A stretch of 64,000 bases of DNA from Turnera subulata (taxonomy: Eukaryota; Streptophyta; Magnoliopsida; Malpighiales; Passifloraceae). This document shows, in pieces, positions 34,695 through 43,832 of the stretch. The stretch is taken from NCBI GenBank assembly GCA_028386065.3, contig JAKUCV010000199.1, forward strand, positions 4,526 to 68,525. Reading direction: 5' to 3'. The notes beneath the pieces were generated by a model, which was not told the DNA's origin, made no database searches, and saw only the letters and a program-made list of their open reading frames with translations. Position 1 is the stretch's first letter. Every line of letters starts with the position of its first letter. The position numbers were made by a program, and so were the translations under genes.

Positions 34695-34909
34695 TGTTGT
34701 AAATAGCGTGTTTTTATGCACTGAAAATTTACTGAATGAAGAGAAGCAAGAGGGGAAGGAGAAGGAGGAAGATGAACTCGGCTCAAACTCTTATTTCGTC
34801 ATTCCATTTCATTCCAGGAAATACATGAGTGTATTGGCTTTATATAGCCACGTTAAGAAGAAAAAGACAGATATAGGGTAGTTGACATTCACCCTTTTCT
34901 AACAAGTAC

Positions 34910-35522
34910 TCCATAAAAATCAAATAAAGGCAAGTTCTGAAACTGTGTGGGCTGATGCTGAAAGATAGGATTTGGACACACGCATAGAGGAATATACTAT
35001 AACTAGTACGCATCCTCATGAGATACACGCGCGTGGAAATTAGGTTTGATTATATCGTAATTATATTTTTTTTGTTAATTAATACTATTTACATAATATT
35101 ATTTATTTCAAAAGAATAAAATGGAATTTGGAATATCTTAAATCTTAAGTTGGAAAATTTACTCCCATGATTTTATCATTATTTTGAGAAATAGATAAAA
35201 AAAAAATAATGAAGATAGTTGTATAACAAGATAATTGTTATGGAACAAAATAGGTAGAAGTATCTTTATAGGACCTCAGTTAACTAAAAATATTCAGTTT
35301 AGGTATCGAGTTACAAAAAATTCAATTTCTCCTCCTAGCTACAATATTTCATCCAATTTGCGTACTCAGTTGTCCCAATTTCACTCAAATCGCCCAAAAT
35401 CAAAATTGAAGTACTATTCACCCAATTTGGCATGTGCTGGAGGCTGACACAGATGCGCCAGGTGGCTGCCCGCGCCCGGTTGGCGCCCTTGACTGAGGTG
35501 GACAAGTAAAAAGAACAGGGCA
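34910..35522. other. Unassigned AT-rich interval
   Basis: Lies between the Copia 1 target duplication and the next LTR. No recognisable gene or element end. The ORFs are short and have no recognisable similarity. Confidence 0.5.
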
Positions 35523-36256
35523 TGTTGGGGTCTCAAATTAAAAAATATTTTAAAGTGCAAGATGAATATTTTGTTAGCCCAAATAGGCCTGAGAGGGGGG
35601 AGGGAGGGGGTGAATCAGGCTACCCCTTAATCGCGGTTGGTTTCAGACCAACCAAATGGTTTCGTCACAAACCACTTACCCGCAAAACAAACAACCAGAA
35701 ATATAAGAGAGCAGAAAGAAGAGAGAATGACACAGTGATTTATAGTGGTTTCCCCTCACCAGGTACCTCCACTACCTAAAGGACCCTCATTTAGGATTTC
35801 AAGCTCTCACTAACTTAGGTTTTTGCGGGATCAACCTCAACCTATTACAGAAACTAAGCTTTTGCAGGCTAAGCTCTAACCTTTACAAGAAACAAGCTTT
35901 TACAGGCTAAGTTCTAACCTTTACAAGTTTTTCCCAAGCTAAACTCTAACCTTTCCCCAAATCTAATCCTAGATTTGAGATCCCAGCAAAACTACACACT
36001 AATCTTGCCTAAAACACTACCCTTTGTAACAACTTGGAGAACAAGAATAATCACAAGTGTAAGCTCAACAAATATCTCAGATGTAAGCATAATTGCAGAC
36101 TTTAAAGCAATTTTCAAATTGGCTGGGATGCTTTTCCAAGAAGCAATCCTCTTCCTTATACAGAGCTTGAGTAAGTGGGAGTAGGTAGAAAGATCTTCAT
36201 CCAACGGCTCTAAAGTACCCATCAGTTCATCATCCAACGGCTCTTAGGTACAAATC

Positions 36257-37250
36257 TGTGACACCCGGGGTCTATGAGGTCGGGAAGTGGACGCCGGTGC
36301 CGGAATGAGCATGGATAAGGAGCGGCTTCCAACGGGCTTCTAGATAGAGAGGCACAGGAATGAAGCGAATCCAAACAGGAATAGAAGAGATCCTGAGACT
36401 ATGTAGGGATGGGGCTGCAGAGTTGGCGCGATTTCATAATTATACGGTTACGGGACTGTATAATTAAGAATAGCTCAAATGAAGTGATTTCGAGGTTGTA
36501 CAGGTATGAGACTGTACAACTGTGAATAACTTAAATGGTTTGATGGGTACTAGCTATATCAACAAGGTGCACCTACCTTTTCGGTGCTTATTCTAGAAAA
36601 ACTCCAAAGTTAAACGTGCTTGACTTGGAGCAATTTTAGGATGGGTGACCTCTTGGGAAGTTCTCCCCAGAAACGTGCGAGTGAGGACAAAGCATGTTGG
36701 AAAGGTCCCGTATTGGTTTGTAGTGATAGTCGACAAGCCGGGACGTTACAGTTGGTAGCGGAGCCCAGAACTCCCCTAGTACGGTGCGGGGTTCGGGGAC
36801 GAACCTAGCTGAAGCTGGTGGGCTTGTGACACCTGGGGTCTATGAGGTCGGGAAGTGGACGCTGGTACAGGAATGAGCATGGATAAGGAGAGGCTTCCAG
36901 CGGGCTTCTAGATGAACGGGCATAGGAATGAACCGAATCCAAACCAGAATAGGAGAGATCCTAAGACTGTGTAGGGATGGGGCTGCAGAGTTGGGGCGAT
37001 TTCATAATTATATGGTTATGGGACTGTATAATTAAGAATAGCTCAAATGAAGTGATTTCGAAGTTGTACAGGTATAGGACTGTATAATTGTGAATAACTT
37101 AAACGGTTTGATGGGTACTAGCTATGTCAACAAGGTGCACCTACCTTTTCGGTGCTCATTCTATCCCTGGAAACGTGCGAGTGAGGACAAAGCATGCTGG
37201 AAAGATCCCATGTTGGTCTGTAGTGACAGTCGACAAGCCGGGACGTTACA
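36257..37250 (+). mobile_element. Cassandra-type TRIM
   Basis: LTRs at 36257-36750 (494 bp) and 36825-37250 (426 bp) both run TGTGACACC to GACGTTACA. The target duplication AAATC lies at 36252-36256 and 37251-37255. The interior is only 74 bp, starting GTTGGTAGCGGAGCCC (primer site, two changes from the initiator-Met version TGGTATCAGAGCC). It ends at a short purine-containing run. The left LTR contains a 5S rRNA-derived segment, the defining trait of Cassandra elements. It codes for nothing and must borrow proteins. It is inserted in the SIRE-like LTR. The orientation is given by the primer site next to the left LTR. Confidence 0.88.
36600..36666 (+). promoter_or_regulatory. 5S rRNA-derived pol III promoter module in the TRIM LTR
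   Basis: AAAGTTAAACGTGCTT (36606-36621) corresponds to the 5S box A region, and AGGATGGGTGACCTCTTGGG (about 36638-36657) to the intermediate element and box C. AACTCC before and GAAGTTCTCC after also match 5S rRNA. Spacing is as in the 5S gene to within a few bases. The right LTR lacks this module through a deletion of about 68 bp. It is not an intact 5S gene. Confidence 0.85.
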
Positions 37251-38284
37251 AAATCAGTCTTCAGAGTTGACTCCATAATCCACTAGCTGGTTTTGGGTTT
37301 ATTTTTGGAAGTCCACTCTCTTTGCAGCTCAATTTACTTGAAAACATTCCATTTTCGGCAATCCGAGACCATAAGTGTGGACCACAATTGATAATTGAGC
37401 TTGAAGGTGAGAGATAAGTGTTACAGGTCTTCATCTCTGCCACGAACCACTTTCTCTGCCCGTTGGAGTAGTTGGGGGTTGGGGTTTAATGCTGTGAGGA
37501 CCACATGGGCCACCAGCCACTTGCAGCAGGACCATTTCTGATGTTGACAGTAAAGTGTGGTTTCTTCCAGAAACTAAGTCCGTGGTTTTTATGTGGTTCT
37601 TGTAAGAAACCACGCTGCATGTTAATCAACACAAATATATGCAAACATCTAACCAAGTTTGTTAATCATCAAAATCAATATATAATTATTCACTAAACAT
37701 GATTAGTCATTGATAATTCCTATTAAGCTCATATTTAGGTCATCAATCTCCTCATTTTTTTTGATGATAAATATTGTGTTGATTTCTGCAAAAATCAAGG
37801 TTAGTTAAGATATCACAATATATAAGCACACTCCCCCTGCATTGTTGCTCCCCCTATATCAAATATTTTTGTGCTTTAAACACCATTGGCTAGTCTACTT
37901 AGCCAAAATACTCCCCCTGTGAATAGCAACTTCTTGCAAATAATATTTAACAGAGTATAACGCAGCAAGAAATAAATGATTATGAACCATAATCCAATCC
38001 AAATATTTCTCCTCTTTTTGGCATCAACAAAAAGACCAAGGGTAAAGAGTAGAATAATATACAAGATTAGTGCAATACCAGCATACGATTAACATTCAAA
38101 AGAGGAACATAGGATAGTATAAGATAACATCCAGGTAACAGAACTATAGAGCCGATAAGAACAACCTAACAAACAACAAACCAACATAAAAACCAAACTA
38201 AAACCAAATGAGGAACCATGCATGAAACCATGAAGTACTCAAAATGCAAATGCATGTCCTAAGGGCATCAGGTAGTTGAGTGCA

Positions 38285-38500
38285 TCACTCATCATCAGTA
38301 TCAGACTCAGTAATAAGAGAGACAATCTGGTCCAGAGAATCCATCACTTTATCTTCAAAATCAGTGATCTGCTCCTGGATTTCCTCCAAGGTATCCTCAA
38401 TAGCAGCCATCCGAACAGTTAGATCATCCTTGTGAGATGCCTTGCCCTTGGTCTTCTTCACAACAACAAATTTCCCTTCAGCATCCAGCTTGATACACAT
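38285..38500 (-). pseudogene. Acidic coiled-coil C-terminus of a retroelement ORF
   Basis: A 71-codon stretch with a heptad-like pattern (MAAIEDTLEEIQEQITDFED), a Lys-rich lead-in and a terminal SDTDDE. SIRE-lineage Copia elements carry an extra, env-like ORF after pol with coiled-coil segments. Position and orientation here fit its C-terminal end. The upstream part is cut, so it is a fragment. Identification is by context rather than sequence match. Confidence 0.4.
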
Positions 38501-38849
38501 TTTTGACAGAGTTTGAGCACTGATTTGGACAGGGCTCTCGGGTTTGTCCGTCTCAGAAGGAGTTTTAGATCTAAGTCATAAACATAAGCAACAATAATCA
38601 TAAATTCATACATGGACTGATTAAATAAAAACATAGAGTATACATACAAGAATAATTATATTACACGTACCTAAATTGGTTCAAACCATGTAAGAATCAA
38701 TTTAGTTTAATTGAGCATATTCCCAAAAATTAGTTGCTTCAGGCAACTTGAATCCTTCAGGGATTCTCATGTATATGTCATAACTTATAGTTCTTGATGC
38801 AAATCAAGGAACTAAACACCAAGGAGAAGACACCAATGTTAAAGGTGAG

Positions 38850-39314
38850 TTGCGGATGCCAATGGGGCCGATTACACAAGCGCGCGCTAACAAGCTCAAG
38901 ATGCAATTGGAGCTTAAGGAGACATTTAAATATGTGAGCACATTAAAAGGAGTCCAGAACTATTCACTTTCAGTTCACTATTCACGTAATGGTGCAACTC
39001 ACTATACACGCGCTAACAAGTTCAAAGCGCAACTTCAAGTTTTCGTACAAGCAGTAATTTCACAAGAACTTCAAGAGGACACAAAGATCAAGCTTGGAGA
39101 GGACTTTAAAGAGATCCCTAAGTGTGTGAGCATTCTGGAAGATTCCAGTCACAATAGGCATTTTACTGTTCGGTCGCTGTTCACGCCGGAAATTACTGTT
39201 CACGACGGAAATTACTATTCACTGCCGGAAATTACCATTCACTTCCGGTGTTACTGTTCATTTTCAGGCTGGAAAATCCACTTTGGAGCTGGAGGTTCCC
39301 ACTATCTTGATTGA
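38850..39314 (+). CDS. Coding tail inside the Ty3 LTR
   Basis: 154 codons open within the 5' LTR: GPITQARANKLKMQLELKE near the start, then a second TRANKFKAQLQ copy and QELQEDTKIKLGEDFKEIPK. The GPxTRARAK motif is typical of the last part of plant Ty3 polyproteins, where the reading frame enters the 3' LTR. The two related halves suggest an internal duplication. The same frame stays open in the LTRs at 58716-58252 and 63103-62663 (minus) and partly at 41958-42308. In a 5' LTR it has no upstream frame and is probably untranslated. Confidence 0.5.
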   Translation: MRMPMGPITQARANKLKMQLELKETFKYVSTLKGVQNYSLSVHYSRNGATHYTRANKFKAQLQVFVQAVISQELQEDTKIKLGEDFKEIPKCVSILEDSSHNRHFTVRSLFTPEITVHDGNYYSLPEITIHFRCYCSFSGWKIHFGAGGSHYLD

Positions 39315-40677
39315 GTGCTCTTTCATCATTTGGTTTGTTGGTGTGGTTGGTATTAGTGTGGTTGGTGTGCATTAAAGAAAATAAAAGATGATTAGTGCTT
39401 GTTTAGTGCTTGGATTTAAAATTCAATCCTTTGCTTTTTGGCTTCTATAAAAGCCAACCATGTAGCAAGTTTGAAATCAGATTGTTCATGATGATTTGAG
39501 TGTTTATAAGAAAGCTGAATGCTTCTCTTGGGAAGAGAGTGATTCTTCCAATTTTTACTTCAAGGATTGAATTCAACTTATCAAGTAAGTTTTTACTTGT
39601 GGCGTTATTTCAATTCTTTCATACTTTTTGTTACCAATTCCTTGCTGTTTTGGGGGTGAAGAGTTCTATCCCGGTTGATTGAATTTGGGGTCGGGGACAA
39701 ACATTGATTCGGAGGTGATTCTAGCTTAGTTCTAGGATTGTTGCTGTATCATCTTTGGTAGCGGAGCCTAGGTATCAATTCAACTACGTATCTTTATTTT
39801 TCTGCTCTTTGAATTCCAAGTTTTTGTTGTCGGGTACTGTTCATTACTATTCGGTACTATTCATTTCACGTACTGTTCATCTACTGTTGAGTTCACGTAC
39901 TGTTCATCACTGTTCTCGTACTATTCACATTTTTACTGTTCACATCTTTTTTACTATTCACATCAAAACAGTAAAAGTAAAAGGTAAAAAAAAAAAAAAG
40001 AGGACTGAATTCCAGAAATTGATTTTTCCTTGATATTTTTGTAGTTGATTTGCTTGCAATTTCAATTGGCTTGTTGCTGCTGCAAGAAAATCATTCACTT
40101 TGGGTTCAATTCTCTTATTCTTCTTTAAAAGAAATTCTGGCAGAATTGATTGATGTTCCATCTGGAGTTACTAAATTGTTGTTTTGGGCAGAATAGAAAT
40201 GTATTGTTGGAATTTGGATTGGTTGAGTTTGATTCTTACTTATTCGTATCTTTCCTTTCATTCTGAGAATTTTTCATTTGTTGCTGTCCGCTCATTTCTT
40301 ATTGAGTGATATTGTTTCAGAATTGCTCAATTATACCAGAAATCATTACCTACATTTTCCTCATCACATGTGTGCTTCTTTTCATTGATTATGTCTAATT
40401 GCTTCTAGTCTTGCGTTTTCTTTCATTCTTTAGGATTTCGTTGTTTTCTATTGAAATTTTCGTTGCAGGTTTCTATTTACTTGGTTAGTTGTGATTGATC
40501 CGGAAAAGTAAAACTGTGATAGAATCTTGAGCGGTAAAAGGCTGAGTGTGCGCACTAAATTTGAGAAGAAAAGTCGAATTTGAGTGAAACACGAGTGGAC
40601 AGATTCTGTTACGAGTGTAAACACGTGAGGGAGTGTGTGAGGTGTTTTCTACTAACAAGTTTTTGCAGGTTGATATC

Positions 40678-41114
40678 ATGGAATATTTTAGATGTGGTAG
40701 AGGAGATTACAGGATGGAAGCCAAGAAATCAACTCCTGTGCACTATAGCTATGATGAAGATGAGTTTGATGGAGTATGGGGACATGATAGATTTGGAGAA
40801 AGAGGAGGACGTAATAAAAGAACATATAGAAATCCAAGCTTTGATAGGAGAGAAGGAGCAAATCCTGTTGATAAGGATGTTGGAAGCATCCAATTGAAAA
40901 TTCTGCCTTTCTATGGCAAGGATGATCCTGAAGCATACTTGGAATGGGAGAAGAGAGTGGAGAAGCTCTTTGACTATCATAACTACTCCGAAGAAAGTAA
41001 GCTAAAACTAGTTGTTGCAGGATTTAGTGATTATGCACGTATTTGGTGGCATCAATTTGTTTTAGAGAGAAGAAGGTATGGAGAAGAGCCTATTAGTACA
41101 TGGGCTGAATTGAA
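40678..41114 (+). CDS. gag: Gag protein of the Ty3-type element, cut by the gap
   Basis: The ATG at 40678 begins MEYFRC. After a polar, Asp/Arg/Gly-rich region (~15-60) comes the gag helical domain: LKILPFYGKDDPEAYLEWEK, KLFDYHNYSEESKLKLV, then ARIWWHQ, the usual hallmark of Ty3 gag. The frame is open to the gap. In the sister element at 61503 the same gag is frameshifted near the end of this domain, whereas here the frame continues properly (ERRRYGEEPISTWAEL). CAG just before GTTGATATCATGG could be a splice acceptor of a leader intron (inference). Confidence 0.85.
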
Positions 41115-41957
41115 NNNNNNNNNNNNNNNNNNNNNNNNNNNNNNNNNNNNNNNNNNNNNNNNNNNNNNNNNNNNNNNNNNNNNNNNNNNNNNNNNNNNNN
41201 NNNNNNNNNNNNNNNNNNNNNNNNNNNNNNNNNNNNNNNNNNNNNNNNNNNNNNNNNNNNNNNNNNNNNNNNNNNNNNNNNNNNNNNNNNNNNNNNNNNN
41301 NNNNNNNNNNNNNNNNNNNNNNNNNNNNNNNNNNNNNNNNNNNNNNNNNNNNNNNNNNNNNNNNNNNNNNNNNNNNNNNNNNNNNNNNNNNNNNNNNNNN
41401 NNNNNNNNNNNNNNNNNNNNNNNNNNNNNNNNNNNNNNNNNNNNNNNNNNNNNNNNNNNNNNNNNNNNNNNNNNNNNNNNNNNNNNNNNNNNNNNNNNNN
41501 NNNNNNNNNNNNNNNNNNNNNNNNNNNNNNNNNNNNNNNNNNNNNNNNNNNNNNNNNNNNNNNNNNNNNNNNNNNNNNNNNNNNNNNNNNNNNNNNNNNN
41601 NNNNNNNNNNNNNNNNNNNNNNNNNNNNNNNNNNNNNNNNNNNNNNNNNNNNNNNNNNNNNNNNNNNNNNNNNNNNNNNNNNNNNNNNNNNNNNNNNNNN
41701 NNNNNNNNNNNNNNNNNNNNNNNNNNNNNNNNNNNNNNNNNNNNNNNNNNNNNNNNNNNNNNNNNNNNNNNNNNNNNNNNNNNNNNNNNNNNNNNNNNNN
41801 NNNNNNNNNNNNNNNNNNNNNNNNNNNNNNNNNNNNNNNNNNNNNNNNNNNNNNNNNNNNNNNNNNNNNNNNNNNNNNNNNNNNNNNNNNNNNNNNNNNN
41901 NNNNNNNNNNNNNNNNNNNNNNNNNNNNNNNNNNNNNNNNNNNNNNNNNNNNNNNNN
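41115..41957. other. Assembly gap (843 Ns)
   Basis: It lies between gag and the 3' LTR of the Ty3-type element. In the sister element the matching interval is about 2.25 kb of interior plus 169 bp of LTR, so the N run is either under-sized or the element is deleted there. Confidence 0.95.
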
Positions 41958-42745
41958 TCACTTTCAGTTCACTATTCACGTAATGGTGCAACTCACTATA
42001 CACGCGCTAACAAGTTCAAAGCGCAACTTCAAGTTTTCGTACAAGCAGTAATTTCACAAGAACTTCAAGAGGACACAAAGATCAAGCTTGGAGAGGACTT
42101 TAAAGAGATCCCTAAGTGTGTGAGCATTCTGGAAGATTCCAGTCACAATAGGCATTTTACTGTTCGATTACTGTTCACGCCAGAAATTACTGTTCACGAC
42201 GAAAATTACTATTCACTGCCGGAAATTACCATTCACTTCCGGCGTTACTGTTCATTTTCAGGCTGGAAAATCCACTTTGGAGCTGGAGGTTCCCACTATC
42301 TTGATTGAGTACTCTTTCATCATTTGGTTTGTTGGTGTGGTTGGTATTAGTGTGGTTGGTGTGCATTAAAGAAAACAAAAGATGATTAGTGCTTGTTTAG
42401 TGCTTGTATTTAAAATTTAATCCTTTGCTTTTTGGCTTCTATAAAAGCCAACCATGTAGCAAGTTTGAAATCAGATTGTTCATGATGATTTGAGTGTTTA
42501 TAAGAAAGCTGAATGCTTCTCTTGGGAAGAGAGTGATTCTTCCAATTTTTACTTCAAGGATTGAATTCAACTTATCAAGTAAGTTTTTACTTGTGGCGTT
42601 ATTTCAATTCTTTCATACTTTTTGTTACCAATTCCTTGCTGTTTTGGGGGTGAAGAGTTCTATCCCGGTTGATTGAATTTGGGGTCGGGGACAAACATTG
42701 ATTCGGAGGTGATTCTAGCTTAGTTTTAGGATTGTTGCCGTATCA
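41958..42745 (+). repeat. 3' LTR (partial) of Ty3-type element 1
   Basis: 788 bp, the same length as the matching part of the 5' LTR and nearly identical. It ends GCCGTATCA followed by the GTTCT duplication. Confidence 0.88.
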
Positions 42746-43415
42746 GTTCTATAGAAATAGGCTGTAATAACATCCATTAGACGAATTTCTAGTTTTTCAT
42801 GTATTTCCAGACTTATCAAATACCAAAAAAATAATTGTATTCACTACAAGGGAGTATGTCTCCTCAGAATTAATACCAGATTGTTGGGTAAAACATTGTG
42901 CCAAAAATCGTGCATTATATCTGTCAAGCCCCCAACCAGCATGACCAGCACAGGAGCCAAACCGCGCTCACCACTGAGCCAACGGTCATGCCTCCCCGTA
43001 AGCCTGGCTCAAGTAAAATACTTGAGCATAATTCAGAGGTTACCCATTTGGGATACTCTGGTAAATAAGAAGCAAGAGCAATTTTGGAGTTTTCTCTTCT
43101 TACAATATTAGATATATAAACAAACAAAAAAAATATTTAACAATTGTCTCAGAGCTTCAACCTCTGTATTCTTATACAAACAGCCTTATAAGCCAAGTTT
43201 CAAGACCAAAATATATTTAAAAATTTGACACAAAATGGGAGACTTAGCAAACAGGACCAAGGCCAGTGGCCCATATATCGTACCCATCAAAATCGCTAAA
43301 GGTTCAGCTGATGTAGTAGTCAAGCTCTTTCTTTTATAACCCTTCCCTTAGAACCTGAAAGGGAACGAAATGGTATACAAAGTCAACCAATCTTAATTAA
43401 TACAAAATAGGATTT

Positions 43416-43637
43416 ATGGCTACACAAAGTGTTGAGAGTAGTTCTAGATCTCGTCCAAGACGAACAATTGTAGGGGATTTATTGAAACCGTTGAATTCTA
43501 AATATGGTAAAGTAGCCCCTGGATGGGGAACGACTCCTTTTATGGGCGTAGCGATGGCTCAATTTGCAATATTCCTAGCTATTATTTTGGAGATTTTTAA
43601 TTCTTCTGTTTTACTGGATGGGATTTTAATGAATTAA
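43416..43637 (+). pseudogene. psbH: psbH copy of plastid origin in nuclear DNA
   Basis: 73 codons, the normal length of psbH, with MATQ-VESSSRS-PRRT at the start, the single membrane helix (~residues 42-62) and [10 protein letters not shown] at the end. In plastids PsbH is a small phosphoprotein of photosystem II. The upstream AATTAATACAAAATAGGATT and downstream ACAAGAATCAAGAATGATT also look like plastid psbH flanks (the psbH-petB spacer). Several residues differ from the plastid protein as I remember it (for example Lys at position 29 where Glu is usual). With retrotransposon flanks, this is a nuclear plastid insertion without a transit peptide, not a working gene. Confidence 0.9.
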
Positions 43638-43832
43638 ATTTACAAGAATCAAGAATGATTAAGTCTCCACTTTTGAATAAATCCTTTTTATACTTAATAC
43701 AAAAAGCTATTATTTTGGAGATTTTTAATTCTTCTGTTTTACTGGATGGGATTTTAATGAATTAAATTTACAAGAATCAAGAATGATTAAGTCTCCATTT
43801 TTGAATAGATCCTTTTTATACTTAATACAAAA
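43577..43832. repeat. Tandem duplication of the psbH 3' end, unit 128 bp
   Basis: AGCTATTATTTTGGAGATTT starts at 43577 and 43705. The copies run through the psbH stop codon and the spacer to TTAATACAAAA. They differ at about two bases, so the duplication arose after or shortly before transfer. Confidence 0.9.

Larger units (their letters stand above)
28501..34904 (-). mobile_element. Copia-type LTR retrotransposon 1, defective interior, identical LTRs
   Basis: LTRs at 28501-28710 and 34695-34904 are 210 bp each and, as read base by base, identical (TGTTGTAAATAGCG to TTTTCTAACA). Target duplications AGTAC lie at 28496-28500 and 34905-34909. On the minus strand a polypurine run (CAAGGGGGAG) abuts the 3' LTR at 28711, and CGTTATCAGCACA follows the 5' LTR. 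The interior shows integrase remnants (about 30960-30470), a Pro/Glu-rich hinge (30300-29950) and the start of reverse transcriptase (29720-29650: GPVVRTP then KWVFVRK). All are broken by stops, and most of RT and RNase H is absent. An ORF on the opposite strand lies at 31728-32330. The matching LTRs imply a recent insertion despite the dead coding capacity. Confidence 0.9.
35523..38530 (-). mobile_element. SIRE-like Copia 3' end: LTR (35523-37745) and env-like tail
   Basis: On the minus strand the order is a coiled-coil ORF end (38500-38285), then TTTGTTGATGCCAAAAAG near 38035-38015, several GGGGGAG runs (37913, 37852, 37837), and ATCATCAAAAAAAATGAGGAGA (about 37765-37747) as polypurine region. 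An LTR then starts TGATGACC and ends GAGACCCCAACA at 35523. The GATGCCAAAA/ATCATCAAAAA-plus-GGGGGAG pattern is typical of SIRE-lineage Copia elements. The LTR is split by the Cassandra-type element. The 5' part of the element is missing, cut near 38530. Confidence 0.55.
38795..42745 (+). mobile_element. Gag-only Ty3-type element 1 (assembly gap inside)
   Basis: The 5' LTR 38795-39751 (957 bp, TGATGCAAATC to GCTGTATCA) is followed by TCTTTGGTAGCGGAGCC (primer site), an 880-bp leader and a gag ORF that runs into an N gap (41115-41957). The 3' LTR resumes at 41958 (its first 169 bp fall in the gap) and ends at 42745. The target duplication GTTCT (38790-38794 and 42746-42750) proves a single insertion event into Copia element 2. 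The related element at 57.8-63.2 kb has no pol, so this one probably lacks it too, but the gap hides the answer. Confidence 0.88.

Noticed and set aside
36600..36666. A 5S rRNA gene
   Set aside because: Only the internal promoter part is similar; the 5' third and 3' end do not match and the segment lies inside an LTR.
40633..42051. 472-codon ORF through the gap
   Set aside because: Most of it is undetermined bases; only the gag part up to 41114 is real sequence.
43416..43637. Functional psbH gene
   Set aside because: Nuclear retrotransposon context, no transit peptide, several substitutions and a duplicated tail.
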